From: Bacillota bacterium
Lineage (GTDB): Bacteria > Bacillota > Clostridia > Christensenellales > Pumilibacteraceae
Assembly: GCA_019113265.1 (NCBI GenBank)
Contig: DXHT01000024.1
Coordinates: 1 to 48,378 of the forward strand
Direction of reading: 5' to 3'
Length of the DNA stretch: 48,378 nt
Shown: piece after piece, positions 33,341 to 41,935 of the stretch
Layout: each line of letters starts with the position of its first letter
Numbering within the stretch: the first letter of the stretch is position 1
Made by a program: the position numbers and the translations under genes
Notes under the pieces: generated by a model
The model's input: the letters and a program-made list of their open reading frames with translations, nothing else
Told to the model about the DNA's origin: nothing
Database searches by the model: none

Positions 33341-34514
33341 AAGCCGTTTCCTCACTTTCGGTGACATCGGCGCCGAACTTGCCGTCCCGCATATACACCG
33401 TCACTTTATCGCCGCGCGACAGTTGCGACACTTTGCGCACTTCGCGTCCGTTACATTCCACTTTTGCGTATCCGATAGAGAGCAGACCGAGCGGACTCAG
33501 TTTTTCAAGAGCCGCGGCATCCTTCGCAAGACGCGCTTCCGCCGCACTCGCCTTAGATTCAACCGCGCCGCTTATTCGCGTAAGCAGTGACGACACATAT
33601 ATGCTTCTCCTCTCCAAAAGACGTTCACAAAGTGCTATGACACGCATAGCACCATACATTACACGGTGATTTTTGCCGTCATACAGTCTGTTTATTCCTT
33701 TTTTAAGCGCATCGGCAGCTCCAAGCACCCTTTCGCGCAAGGCTGCCGCAGGAGCGGAGATCATTGCCGCCGCAATGGACGGAGTTCCCGCCCGTGCCGA
33801 CGCGCACAGATCGCACAGCGTGTAATCTGTTTCGTGCCCTACCGCACTTATTACGGGAAGTCGGCTTTGAGCGACCGCCCGAGCAACGCATTCTTCGTTA
33901 TACGCCGCAAGATCGGACGCGGAGCCGCCGCCTCTGGCAAGAACGATCACGTCCGCATCCCGACAAAACGAGTTTACGTCGTTTATCGCGCGCGCTATCT
34001 CCGCCGCGCTTTCAGTCCCCTGCACGCGCACGTCGCACAGGCATATGTCCATGGACGGGTCGTTGGCGCAACAAACGGAAAGAATATCGTGGAGCACGGC
34101 TCCGTATTCGCTCGTTATCACTACCGCCTTTCGGACTACCTGCGGAAGAGGCGGTCTGTTATCGAACACACCCTCTTTGCGGAGTGTTTCTTTAAGCTGT
34201 CTCAGTTTTGCGAGAAGGTCGCCCTCGCCGACGGGAGAAACGTCCTCGGCGACAAACGACACCCTGCCGCTTTTTGCGTAAAACATTACGGTACCGGTCA
34301 CGTCCGCATTGTCGCCCACTTCCGCACGGATGTGCGCGAACGTCACGCAGTAAAGCGTGCTTCCGCCCTCTTTCAGCGTAAAAAACGTACGCGCGCCCAT
34401 CACTTTGAGTTCGTATATCTCGCCGCGGACAACGACGTCGTGCAGTACGAACTCGTCTTCGAAGACCCCCGCGATATATGCGTTAAGTTGAGATACCGTC
34501 AGCCTTTTCTGCAT
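33309..34514 (-). CDS. xseA: Exodeoxyribonuclease VII large subunit
   Basis: Catalytic subunit of the ssDNA-specific exonuclease, 401 residues. The N-terminal OB fold starts [29 protein letters not shown]. The catalytic domain has [21 protein letters not shown] near residue 185 and [24 protein letters not shown] near residue 220, both hallmarks. The C-terminal part is coiled coil. The start overlaps folD by 16 nt. The last ~15 residues lie over the xseB start and are probably dispensable. Confidence 0.96.
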   Translation of the reverse strand: MQKRLTVSQLNAYIAGVFEDEFVLHDVVVRGEIYELKVMGARTFFTLKEGGSTLYCVTFAHIRAEVGDNADVTGTVMFYAKSGRVSFVAEDVSPVGEGDLLAKLRQLKETLRKEGVFDNRPPLPQVVRKAVVITSEYGAVLHDILSVCCANDPSMDICLCDVRVQGTESAAEIARAINDVNSFCRDADVIVLARGGGSASDLAAYNEECVARAVAQSRLPVISAVGHETDYTLCDLCASARAGTPSIAAAMISAPAAALRERVLGAADALKKGINRLYDGKNHRVMYGAMRVIALCERLLERRSIYVSSLLTRISGAVESKASAAEARLAKDAAALEKLSPLGLLSIGYAKVECNGREVRKVSQLSRGDKVTVYMRDGKFGADVTESEETAYVGEKEDRRS

Positions 34515-35350
34515 CTGAACGCGCTTTCTATCGTGTTTTTAAGGAGCATGGTCACGGTCATGGGACCGACTCCGCCCGGAACGGGAGTGATATACGACGC
34601 TACTTTTTCCGCTTCGCCGAAGTCCACGTCCCCGTACAGCTTGCCGTTATCCCTGTTCATGCCGACGTCTATGACTATCGCGCCCGGTTTTATCATATCG
34701 CCCTTTATAAGCTGTTTTATGCCGACGGCCGCCACGAGTATATCCGCCTGACGGGTATACGACGCAAGATCCACGGTACGCGAATGGCAAATCGTAACCG
34801 TCGCGTTCTCGGAAAGAAGGAGCATGGCGCAAGGCTTACCCACTATATTGCTCCTGCCCACGACGACGGCATGCTTGCCCGCTATTTTCGCGCCCGTCGA
34901 TTTGATGAGTTCTATTATTCCCGCGGGAGTGCACGGCTTGGTGCAGGGCAGACCGAGCATCAGTCCGCCCGCGTTTACGACGTGGAAACCGTCCGCGTCC
35001 TTTTCGGGGCGTATGCGCGCAAGCACCTTTTTCTCGTTGAGGTGCGCGGGCAACGGGAGCTGAACGAGTATGCCGTCCACTTCCTCGTCATCGTTGAGCT
35101 TGTCCACGAGCGCGAGAAGATCTTCTTCGCTCTCGTCCTCGGGCAGCTCATAAGCAAACGAACGGACTCCCACCTTTTCGCAGGCGGCTATCTTGTTGCG
35201 AACATACACTTCGCTCGCGCCGTCATGTCCCACTTTTACGACGGCAAGCCCTACTTTTCTGCCGTAACTTTCCTCGTACCTCTTCGCTTCCGCGGCAAGG
35301 TCCTCTTTTATGGACGCGGAAAGCGCTTTACCGTCAATGATCTCAGCCAT
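34499..35350 (-). CDS. folD: Methylenetetrahydrofolate dehydrogenase/cyclohydrolase
   Basis: Bifunctional one-carbon enzyme interconverting methylene-, methenyl- and formyl-tetrahydrofolate. Family motifs are [15 protein letters not shown] with the catalytic Lys (near residue 55), [34 protein letters not shown], and the nucleotide-binding [17 protein letters not shown]. The C-terminal block [16 protein letters not shown] is intact. Length 283 is normal. It overlaps nusB by 8 nt and xseA by 16 nt. Confidence 0.97.
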   Translation of the reverse strand: MAEIIDGKALSASIKEDLAAEAKRYEESYGRKVGLAVVKVGHDGASEVYVRNKIAACEKVGVRSFAYELPEDESEEDLLALVDKLNDDEEVDGILVQLPLPAHLNEKKVLARIRPEKDADGFHVVNAGGLMLGLPCTKPCTPAGIIELIKSTGAKIAGKHAVVVGRSNIVGKPCAMLLLSENATVTICHSRTVDLASYTRQADILVAAVGIKQLIKGDMIKPGAIVIDVGMNRDNGKLYGDVDFGEAEKVASYITPVPGGVGPMTVTMLLKNTIESAFRCRKG

Positions 35351-35753
35351 TATCTTTCTCCTTTATTACGGACGCTATCACGCCGTTCACGAAAGCGCGG
35401 CTCTTGTCCGTCGAGTATTTTTCCGCGAGTTTTGTCGCTTCGTTTGCACTTACCGGGCAAGGAATGTCGCTCCGATAAAGTATCTCGTATGTCGCCACCA
35501 TAAGTATGGCAAGGTCTACCTTATATATCCTGTCAATGGCAAATCCGTCGCTTAGCGACGCTATCTTCCCTTTCAGTTCGTCTGCGCGCGAAAGTATGCC
35601 GCCATACGCGCTCTTAATGTATTCCGTGTCGTCATCGGTCATTCCGTGACAGAAAACGGAAAGCGTAAAATCGTCGCGCTCCCCTCTGACCGTGTATTCG
35701 TAAATCAACTTGAACAGCGTTTCTCTCGCCGCAGTTCTGCCTGTATTAAGCAT
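35343..35753 (-). CDS. nusB: Transcription antitermination factor NusB
   Basis: RNA-binding helical protein of the rRNA antitermination complex with NusE/S10. N-terminal [15 protein letters not shown] and C-terminal [32 protein letters not shown] are typical. I use ATG 35753 (136 aa) because GGAG lies 5-6 nt upstream and homologues start here; the extra 49 track residues run through the leader and terminator. It is the first structural gene of the nusB-folD-xseAB-ispA-dxs operon. In Bacillus accB-accC-yqhY lie between spoIIIAH and nusB; they are absent here. Confidence 0.95.
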   Translation of the reverse strand: MLNTGRTAARETLFKLIYEYTVRGERDDFTLSVFCHGMTDDDTEYIKSAYGGILSRADELKGKIASLSDGFAIDRIYKVDLAILMVATYEILYRSDIPCPVSANEATKLAEKYSTDKSRAFVNGVIASVIKEKDNG

Positions 35754-35781
35754 ATAAACTCCGTAAGTATACTTTTGCGGA

Positions 35782-35819
35782 GCGAAAAAAGAAAAGATCC
35801 GCACTACCGCGCACGGATC
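35782..35819 (-). terminator. Intrinsic terminator in the nusB leader
   Basis: Minus strand GATCCGTGC-GCGGTA-GTGCGGATC, a 9-bp stem with two G-U pairs, followed by TTTTCTTTTTTCG. It lies between a good promoter (35857-35885) and nusB, so it may attenuate nusB as well as end spoIIIA transcription. Confidence 0.85.
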
Positions 35820-35851
35820 TTTCCGATCGTCCGCCGCATGCTGCTCCGCAT
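35804..35851 (-). CDS. Candidate 15-residue leader peptide ahead of nusB
   Basis: ATG 35851 lies 5 nt after a TATACT -10 box, so translation would start at the transcript 5-prime end. The ORF encodes MRSSMRRTIGKIRAR, with five Arg (four CGG, one CGT), and stops with TAG at 35806-35804, in the loop/3-prime arm of the terminator hairpin. A ribosome reaching the stop would cover the hairpin. Whether it is translated is unknown. Confidence 0.35.
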   Translation of the reverse strand: MRSSMRRTIGKIRAR

Positions 35852-35856
35852 ATAAG

Positions 35857-35885
35857 AGTATAACACAGCGGCGAACTATTTTCAA
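35857..35885 (-). promoter_or_regulatory. Sigma-A promoter of the nusB leader
   Basis: TTGAAA (35880-35885), 17-bp spacer, TATACT (35857-35862). The predicted start is about 35851, giving a leader of ~98 nt to nusB. A weaker second candidate with TATACT at 35766-35771 lies downstream of the terminator. Confidence 0.75.
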
Positions 35886-35988
35886 TCTTTTTGACGCCAT
35901 TCGCGGGAATTATCCTGCCGCACTTGCCTACATTTGCGCGCGGCGAGGCGGTCATCCGTTTAAGGCGAGAATCGCGCCCGGCCTTCCG

Positions 35989-36468
35989 TCACTCCGTGGG
36001 AATGATGCGTATATTCAGCGCCGTCGAACCCGTTTCGGTCATTACGACTTCTTTTATCTGAGTCGCCTGCGTTCCCGTAAGCTCGGCGCATTTGACTATG
36101 ACGTTGATGTTTTCCGTCGTACTCGTGACTATGGCGTCCTCGAAACCCAGACCCTTGATGATGCCTTCGAGAGCGGTCTCGGTCTCCATGTCCTCCATGA
36201 GCTGCAATCTTGCCGCCTCCGCCTCTTCACGCGCCTGAGCGGAAAGATTGTCGGACGCAAGCAGTTCGTCATAGTACAGCAGCGTCTGCTCGCGCGATTC
36301 GGCACGATAGTCGCGGTAGGACGTAAAGAAATCCATGTAAACGTCCGTGCCGCTGACTTCAAGGGCATTGTCCGCAGTCAGATTAAGGACGATATTGAGA
36401 ACGCCCGTAAGCACCAACAGTGCGACCATACCCGTCAGAATGATGATCTTCTTTTTCTTACTTGTCAT
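35989..36468 (-). CDS. spoIIIAH: Stage III sporulation protein AH
   Basis: Mother-cell half of the SpoIIQ-SpoIIIAH channel that spans the space around the engulfed forespore. There is one N-terminal membrane segment (IIILTGMVALLVLTGVLNIVL), then an acidic helical linker (SREQTLLYYDELLASDNLSAQAREEAEAAR) and a C-terminal ring-building domain (GFEDAIVTSTTENINVIVKCAELTGTQATQIKEVV). ATG 36468 follows GGGGG by 8 nt. At 159 residues it is shorter than Bacillus SpoIIIAH (218). Last gene of the operon. Confidence 0.94.
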   Translation of the reverse strand: MTSKKKKIIILTGMVALLVLTGVLNIVLNLTADNALEVSGTDVYMDFFTSYRDYRAESREQTLLYYDELLASDNLSAQAREEAEAARLQLMEDMETETALEGIIKGLGFEDAIVTSTTENINVIVKCAELTGTQATQIKEVVMTETGSTALNIRIIPTE

Positions 36469-36493
36469 GATTATAACCCCCGAAAAAAATGTT

Positions 36494-36928
36494 TCAATCG
36501 CCTTTGGCAAGCACGTTGACTTTGTCTTCGTCGATACCCAGATACGCGGCTACGGACATTATCAGTCGCATTTTGACGGCTATATCGTTGCCGCCGTCGC
36601 ACACGATGATCACGCCCTCGGGTTCACGCACCGTTTCGCCGTCCTCCGTTACCACGTCTTTCCAGTATATCATTACGGAAACGTCTCCCACGCCCTCCGT
36701 ACCGGACAACTTTGCTTCCAGCTCTTTTACCACGCCTGCACAATAATCATACTCACCGTTTTCCTCGTTTATGCCTGCGTTTTCCGACGAAAAACAGGAA
36801 CTTCCGAAATAAATGAGGAGCATTACGGCGATCGCAAGCACGGCGACCGCAAGCCAGATGCGTTTTGCGCCGCCCAATTTTGCCGCGACGGCTGCGGCTT
36901 TACTCTTTATCTTTTCCCACATAGACAT
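36494..36928 (-). CDS. spoIIIAG: Stage III sporulation protein AG
   Basis: Single-pass ring-forming component of the SpoIIIA-SpoIIQ channel. It has a short cytosolic basic N-terminus, a membrane segment (IWLAVAVLAIAVMLLIYFG), a CSAG-like linker with a Cys, then a ring-building domain (AKLSGTEGVGDVSVMIYWK) and the typical end KVNVLAKG. The start is ATG 36928 or ATG 36922 (144 or 142 aa); both overlap the spoIIIAF 3-prime end by more than 20 nt, as usual in this operon. The track N-terminus belongs to spoIIIAF in another frame. Confidence 0.93.
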   Translation of the reverse strand: MSMWEKIKSKAAAVAAKLGGAKRIWLAVAVLAIAVMLLIYFGSSCFSSENAGINEENGEYDYCAGVVKELEAKLSGTEGVGDVSVMIYWKDVVTEDGETVREPEGVIIVCDGGNDIAVKMRLIMSVAAYLGIDEDKVNVLAKGD

Positions 36929-37376
36929 ATACCGCGGATATATCCGTTCCGAAATATTCCGAAACGAGCGCGCCCACCCGAACGATCTCGGACGAGCTGT
37001 CTGCAAATTCCCCGTATAACGTGACTACGACGCGCGTTACCGTCGCCTTGTCGGCATAAACCGTCCCTTCCACTACGCTTGACGTATCGTAGCCGTGCGC
37101 GGCGAGCTCCGCGTCGAGAGCTTCCGCGGCAAGCGCAAAGTACGCCTCGTCCGTTACGTCCGCTATATCTTCGTCGTATGCCGAGTCGCCATAATCGCAA
37201 CTCAGCGCGTCGTAATTTCCGGATATTATCATGGGTACGGGGAATATCACTGCAAGTACGAACGCGTACACGCACGCAGTCCGCACCGCGCCGTGCATGC
37301 GCGTTCCCGCCGTAAGGTGATTTATCACCGCGCCGAGTATGCCCGTACCCAGCACGCTCATAAGCCATACCGTCAT
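36900..37376 (-). CDS. spoIIIAF: Stage III sporulation protein AF
   Basis: Membrane protein of the SpoIIIA complex, 158 residues. Two N-terminal membrane segments (VWLMSVLGTGILGAVINHL and ACVYAFVLAVIFPVPMIIS) precede a soluble, acidic ring-building-like domain ending VYVYVGKDKE. ATG 37376 is coupled to spoIIIAE by ATGA; the 57 additional residues in the track are a false extension in the spoIIIAE region. Confidence 0.9.
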   Translation of the reverse strand: MTVWLMSVLGTGILGAVINHLTAGTRMHGAVRTACVYAFVLAVIFPVPMIISGNYDALSCDYGDSAYDEDIADVTDEAYFALAAEALDAELAAHGYDTSSVVEGTVYADKATVTRVVVTLYGEFADSSSEIVRVGALVSEYFGTDISAVYVYVGKDKE

Positions 37377-38464
37377 AAGAATATGTTCCCCGCAGCCATA
37401 AGTATGAGCATGAAAACGAAATACAGAAATCCCGCACCGAACATCATGCCGCCCGCAAGAGACACCGTCTTGCTTATTCCCTGCAACATATCGCCCATCT
37501 GCTTGTCCCCGAACGGTTCGGCTATCGCGGCGGACAGTTTCAGGCACAGCGACAGTACGGCGATCTGCATAACGGCGGGTAGTATCGTCAGAAGCAACAG
37601 CACGAGAGCAGTATAACCGAGCGCGTTTTTGATCGCTATCCCGCCGGACACTACGAGATTGAATCCCTCCGACATATACCCGCCTATGACGGGAACGTAT
37701 TTGCCTATTGCGAATTTCGCTCCGCGCACGCCGAGATTATCCATGACGTTCGCGGTAACGCCCTGTATGCTCATTACCGCCGTCAGCACGAAAAAGCCCG
37801 TACCGAACAGCCACTTTACCGCACTGCGCAAAAACGAAGACATCTTATTCGGTCCGCCCTCTCCCGAAATGCTGCCCACCACGCCGAAAACGAACGCGGC
37901 GGCGAGCATGGGCATCAGTACGGACGAAATGAGATTGAACATACCGCTCGTTATAACGGCGACTGCGGGACTGAACACTGCGGCAGTAGTTCCGCCGCCC
38001 ACTCCCGCAATAAGAGTAAGTATCACGGGTACGAGTACGTTTATCTGCGCCGCCATGGAGCTGAGCGTCTTTGCGCACATCGTGAACATTGCCGTGACCG
38101 ATACTCCCACCGTTATCACTATACAAGCGGTTGCGGCAACGTGCGCGGCTTTGCTTACGCTCTCGGTATGTCTTCCCCCCTTTAACGCACCGACAGCCGA
38201 ATATATCACCGACACTCCGACGACGGTCGCAAGCAGAACGGCAAGAGCGGACAGACTGCTCCCTATCACGCTGAAAATAAATTCCGTCACATTGGAAAAA
38301 TTCAGCCCTATCTCGCCCGACAGCACACCGCGCAGTACGGATATGAAATCCCTCCCGCCGAACAGCTCGCTCTGGTCACGCGTCAGCTCGGCAAGAAGTC
38401 CGTTCAGCTCGTCGCCGTCGAGCGCACCTATTATGTCATCGGTATAACTGCCGCCAGCCGCCAT
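37373..38464 (-). CDS. spoIIIAE: Stage III sporulation protein AE
   Basis: Polytopic member of the SpoIIIA channel complex, 363 residues, with about seven or eight membrane segments. Recognisable family stretches are GVSVIYSAVGALKGG, FKYVPVIGGYMSEG-like (GKYVPVIGGYMSEGFNLV) and the end GFLYFVFMLILMAAGN. AAGGAG lies 8 nt before ATG 38464, and an in-frame TAA is just upstream, so the start is secure. The Bacillus protein has an N-terminal signal peptide. Here the first ~60 residues are polar and no signal is visible. Confidence 0.94.
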   Translation of the reverse strand: MAAGGSYTDDIIGALDGDELNGLLAELTRDQSELFGGRDFISVLRGVLSGEIGLNFSNVTEFIFSVIGSSLSALAVLLATVVGVSVIYSAVGALKGGRHTESVSKAAHVAATACIVITVGVSVTAMFTMCAKTLSSMAAQINVLVPVILTLIAGVGGGTTAAVFSPAVAVITSGMFNLISSVLMPMLAAAFVFGVVGSISGEGGPNKMSSFLRSAVKWLFGTGFFVLTAVMSIQGVTANVMDNLGVRGAKFAIGKYVPVIGGYMSEGFNLVVSGGIAIKNALGYTALVLLLLTILPAVMQIAVLSLCLKLSAAIAEPFGDKQMGDMLQGISKTVSLAGGMMFGAGFLYFVFMLILMAAGNIFL

Positions 38465-38549
38465 GGGTCGTTCTCCTTATTGCGCCGCCCGCTTTTATAT
38501 CGGCGCGCTCCTCGCATGCTTTTTACGCCCGGCAGACGCGGACTTCCCG

Positions 38550-38939
38550 TCACGACTGCGCCAGAAGTTCTATAACTATATCGGCAAGTTTACCGAGCAG
38601 CGGTACTGTCATACACAGAAGGAGTATCTTTCCCGCAAGCGAGATACTGCTCGCAAGCGACGGCATTTTAGCTTCTTCCGCCGCACCGCAGGCAAATTCT
38701 ATGATATACCCCGCCCCCGCGACTTTCATCAGATACGCGACAAGTTCACCGCCCGCTCCCGTCTTTTCCGCAATGTCGGTAAGCATGTCCGTCAGTCCCG
38801 TGACGCCGTCCAGCACGCACATAAGAACCGCCGCACCGCCCGCAATGGCTATTACCGTGGCTATATCCTGTCTTTCGCTGCGTACGGTGAGCGCGGACAC
38901 AACGGTTATTATGCCTATTGCCGCAATTTTGATCGCCAT
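38550..38939 (-). CDS. spoIIIAD: Stage III sporulation protein AD
   Basis: Small membrane protein of the SpoIIIA complex, 129 residues with about four membrane segments. The N-terminus AIKIAAIGIITVVSALTV and the central AYLMKVAGAGYIIEFACGAAEEA are characteristic; SLAGKILLLCMTVPLLGKL follows. Its start shares one nt with the spoIIIAC stop. An 85-nt gap to spoIIIAE follows, the longest gap inside the operon. Confidence 0.95.
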   Translation of the reverse strand: MAIKIAAIGIITVVSALTVRSERQDIATVIAIAGGAAVLMCVLDGVTGLTDMLTDIAEKTGAGGELVAYLMKVAGAGYIIEFACGAAEEAKMPSLASSISLAGKILLLCMTVPLLGKLADIVIELLAQS

Positions 38940-39142
38940 CAGAAATCACCGAACACCGATTGCATGGTAGTAAACAGTTGCGAAAGCATATCCACGACAA
39001 GGAGCAGTACTATCACAAGACCGACGAGACCTACCAGCGTGGCTATTTCGTCCTTGCCCGATTTTTTGAGGATCGCGCCCACCATCGCGGTAATTAGTCC
39101 GACTGCCGCTATTTTGAAGATAACTTCTATACCCATATTCAC
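38939..39142 (-). CDS. spoIIIAC: Stage III sporulation protein AC
   Basis: Very small two-segment membrane protein of the SpoIIIA complex (65-67 residues). The sequence MGIEVIFKIAAVGLITAMVG followed by KKSGKDEIATLVGLVGLVIVL is typical. The start is GTG 39142, overlapping the spoIIIAB stop as GTGA, or ATG 39136, where homologues begin; neither has a strong Shine-Dalgarno. Confidence 0.95.
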   Translation of the reverse strand: MNMGIEVIFKIAAVGLITAMVGAILKKSGKDEIATLVGLVGLVIVLLLVVDMLSQLFTTMQSVFGDF

Positions 39143-39621
39143 CAGAAAATCACGGCGGCAAGCAGCCCCGCGAGAAAGCCCAGCTTGACCGCGGCTTTAC
39201 CCGTTTTAGCGTAACGCTCGGCGGCGCGTTTGCCGTACGCGCCGAGTTTAAGCCTGAAATTTTCCACCGCTCCTTTTTCTACGGAGGAAGAACGCGTTCC
39301 CAGCTCCGTAAGTCCTCCGATGACCGCGCTTTTTTCCTCACCGTTCAGCCAACCCGCCGCAGGCGCAGGCTTCGTCCCCGAACGTATCGCGGACGTGCAC
39401 TCGAAAAGCTGCCGCGACAACAGCGGCGAACGCGCCGGATACGCGCTCATAACTTCGGGCAACGTGTCCATAGAGAACGAAAGCGACTCCGCATACGTTC
39501 TTAAAAAACCGTCGAGATCGTCGTAATACTCCGCTTTACGCTTCATGCGCACACATACCGCATAGCCTATCAGCGCGCCCAAGCAACCCAGGCACACCGC
39601 CATGAGCAGTTTATCCGTCAT
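39139..39621 (-). CDS. spoIIIAB: Stage III sporulation protein AB
   Basis: GspF-related component of the SpoIIIA complex, 160 residues, with membrane segments at both ends (MAVCLGCLGALIGYAVCV and LGFLAGLLAAVIFW) and a helical cytosolic part between (YYDDLDGFLRTYAESLSFSM). It overlaps spoIIIAA by 11 nt and spoIIIAC by 4 nt. Confidence 0.94.
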   Translation of the reverse strand: MTDKLLMAVCLGCLGALIGYAVCVRMKRKAEYYDDLDGFLRTYAESLSFSMDTLPEVMSAYPARSPLLSRQLFECTSAIRSGTKPAPAAGWLNGEEKSAVIGGLTELGTRSSSVEKGAVENFRLKLGAYGKRAAERYAKTGKAAVKLGFLAGLLAAVIFW

Positions 39622-40528
39622 TTACTGCCGCCTCGCGCGCGTTGCGCACGTTTGCCTGCACGCCGCCCGCTCCGCGCGATAAAAACGCGTATTTATCCAT
39701 AACGCCGCCGAGAGAAGCAAAAAGCTCCCTCGCGGTAAACGATCTCATATCCGACGCGTGTGCGGAAGCTATCACGGCTATGCCGCACCCCGCAGCCTCT
39801 CGCACTATTCGCGCGTCGTCCTCTCCGAATAGCTCGTCCGTGATTATTACGTCCGGGCGTACGGAGCGCATCGCGCACTCGAAAGCGTGCCGTTTGTCGC
39901 ACCCCGTGATTATGTCCGTTCGCCGTCCGACGTCCATACCGGGCTCGCCCCTGCGGCAACAGGCTATTTCCGCGCGCTCGTCGGCAATGAGCACGTTATA
40001 TCCGCCCTCATCCGAAAGGCGGCGCGCAAGATCGCGCAATATAGTCGTTTTACCGCCTCCGGGCGGCGCAAGCACGAGAATATTGCACAATTTGCCAACT
40101 ATGTCAGGCATAATACATTGTGAAATTCCCAATATTTCATGCGGAATGCGAATATTGACGGAAGAATAGTTTTTTACGGTCAATATCTTTCCTCCGTCCG
40201 TGACGACCTCTCCGCATATGCCCATGCGCACGCCGCCGCCCAGCGTTATGTATCCCCTGTTTATATCGTCGCTGTAAGCATATACGGAGTGTTCGGCTGC
40301 GCCGAGTACGGATGCTCTGACGTCCTCCGCGCGGCACACCAGTGCCGGCGCACTCGACTCCGAAAGCCCCGAACGCGTCAGAAAATATTCCCTGCCGCCG
40401 TACCAGACGGAGACGGGCATTCCCGCGCGCAGTCTTACCTCCCACAGCTTATCGGGATCGAGATTTTCCTCTGCCGACGCGTATACCTCTGCGGGCAATA
40501 CGGATATTACTGAATGAAGATCGAACAT
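39611..40528 (-). CDS. spoIIIAA: Stage III sporulation protein AA, secretion-type ATPase
   Basis: Cytosolic mother-cell ATPase related to type II/IV secretion motors that powers the SpoIIIA channel. Walker A is LVLAPPGGGKTTILRDLARR near residue 150. The Asp-box-like stretch VLIADERAEIAC and Walker B-type RPDVIITDELFGEDD follow. The N-terminal part holds WEVRLRAGMPVSVWYGG. Length 305 is normal. There is no Shine-Dalgarno at ATG 40528; a promoter-like box lies 5 nt upstream. First gene of the operon, divergent from the amidase-like gene. Confidence 0.95.
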   Translation of the reverse strand: MFDLHSVISVLPAEVYASAEENLDPDKLWEVRLRAGMPVSVWYGGREYFLTRSGLSESSAPALVCRAEDVRASVLGAAEHSVYAYSDDINRGYITLGGGVRMGICGEVVTDGGKILTVKNYSSVNIRIPHEILGISQCIMPDIVGKLCNILVLAPPGGGKTTILRDLARRLSDEGGYNVLIADERAEIACCRRGEPGMDVGRRTDIITGCDKRHAFECAMRSVRPDVIITDELFGEDDARIVREAAGCGIAVIASAHASDMRSFTARELFASLGGVMDKYAFLSRGAGGVQANVRNAREAAVNDG

Positions 40529-40533
40529 ACCGT

Positions 40534-40562
40534 ATTATATTTGCGCCGCTTTCGGTGTATGA
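40534..40562 (-). promoter_or_regulatory. Sigma-E-like promoter of the spoIIIA operon
   Basis: TCATACA (40556-40562), 14-bp spacer, AATATAAT (40534-40541): 5 of 7 and 6 of 8 against KMATATT and CATACAHT. Five nt remain to ATG 40528. In Bacillus the spoIIIA operon is sigma-E dependent. The TATAAT core could also serve sigma-A, although no good -35 box is present. Confidence 0.45.
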
Positions 40563-40605
40563 ACGAAACGTAACACATTGACAATTCACGACATAAAAAG
40601 TAACT

Positions 40606-41664
40606 ATGAGCAAAACCGGCAATTTTATCGGAGTGAACGACGAGCACGGACAGCAACCTCCCACCGCGGGAAAGCGTACTCCCGTTATGCCCTATCTCGG
40701 ACGGAATATATATGAGAACGAGTTTAACAGACCGGCTAAAATGTACTGCGCGATATCGCTGCTTCGCAGTGGCTTCCGAACGTTCGATCTGCACCCCGAA
40801 CTTAGCGACGTAAGCGTATCTACCCGCGTCGGAAGGGCAAATGCGGCGGGAATAGATCTTCTCGTCACAATGGCTTACAATGCGTTCGGTAGCGGGCGCA
40901 CGTTCAATTCCGTTTCCGGTCAGTACACATATTACTCCCCTAACTCCCGATATCCTTCGGCGTCCAGGCAGCTCGCGGAAGACGTTTATTCGGCGATAAC
41001 GGACGACTCTCTGCAAACGAACGGCAGGGGCGTCGGAACGCTTACCGACGTGGGCGTGCTCGGTTCGGTATATTGCCCGTCCGCGCTTGTAGAGGCGGGA
41101 TTCATGACAAACCTGCGTGAAGCAAGGCTGATGCTCGATCCCGATTGGCAACGCTCCATAGGAAGCGCGGCGGCACGCGGCGTATGCGAATACAAAGAAG
41201 CCGAATACGTCGGCGAGGGCAATCCGTCCACATATCCCGCCGTAATGCGGGGATCGGAAAACGCATACGTCGGCATTGCACAGTATTATCTGTCGCTCAG
41301 CGACTTCCCCACCGATCCCGACGGGATATTCGGAAGCGAAACGCGTGAACGAACAAAGGCATTTCAGCAGTTCAACGGACTCGATCCCGACGGCATAATA
41401 GGAAGACAAACGTGGAGCAAACTCGTTCTTCCGTCTCCGTCAGCGTACATTTTGCGCGCGGGCAGTACGGGAAATCCCGTATTGTACCTGCAAAGAAAAT
41501 TGCTGTCAAAGCTGTATCCGCTTGCGACTGACGGCATTTTCGGAGAAGAAACGGAAAACGCACTCATCCTCTTCCAAACGGAATCGGGATTACAGCCCGA
41601 CGGCATAGCCGGTCCGCTTACGTTCTCCGCACTTTCCTCACTCTCTTCCCCGCGCGATCCGTAA
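40606..41664 (+). CDS. Amidase_3-type cell-wall protein with two peptidoglycan-binding domains, metal site altered
   Basis: Plus-strand gene of 352 residues. Residues 1-190 look like an N-acetylmuramoyl-L-alanine amidase (Amidase_3): DEHG with the first zinc His (14), ENE with a Glu ligand (37/39), TRVGRANAAGIDLLV, and VEAGFMTNLREARLM with the catalytic Glu (163). The usual SIHxNA block reads TMAYNAFG, so the third zinc ligand His is replaced by Ala90. Two PG_binding_1 domains follow (~205-275 and ~280-352; FQQFNGLDPDGIIG and FQTESGLQPDGIAG). There is no signal peptide, as in the mother-cell lysis amidase CwlC of Bacillus. No Shine-Dalgarno; TTGACA and CATAAAAA lie just upstream. Confidence 0.85.
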   Translation: MSKTGNFIGVNDEHGQQPPTAGKRTPVMPYLGRNIYENEFNRPAKMYCAISLLRSGFRTFDLHPELSDVSVSTRVGRANAAGIDLLVTMAYNAFGSGRTFNSVSGQYTYYSPNSRYPSASRQLAEDVYSAITDDSLQTNGRGVGTLTDVGVLGSVYCPSALVEAGFMTNLREARLMLDPDWQRSIGSAAARGVCEYKEAEYVGEGNPSTYPAVMRGSENAYVGIAQYYLSLSDFPTDPDGIFGSETRERTKAFQQFNGLDPDGIIGRQTWSKLVLPSPSAYILRAGSTGNPVLYLQRKLLSKLYPLATDGIFGEETENALILFQTESGLQPDGIAGPLTFSALSSLSSPRDP

Positions 41665-41935
41665 AATTGCACTTTCGGGCGCATCGGCTCGGCATACGAA
41701 GCGCAATGACGCATCGGTCCGAAAATCAATGGTGCGAAACCAAAATAAATAACACAATGCAAACGATTTGTCGCTTAAAAGTGATATAAAATGCAATATA
41801 CAATATCATTATTTGCATTATATTTTGTCATGTACTAAATAAATGCATATCTGACGAGCGGTTGCAATGTTTGCAAAATATTAGTAAGTTTTTTTTCGGA
41901 CATTACGTAAATCAGAATAAAGAACGCTGAAAACG
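41665..41935. other. AT-rich spacer downstream of the amidase-like gene
   Basis: No gene or clear terminator is seen. The sequence 41787-41831 is strongly AT-rich, with TGCAATATACAATAT and TTGCATTATATT facing each other. An 8-T run lies at 41889-41896. Confidence 0.5.
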
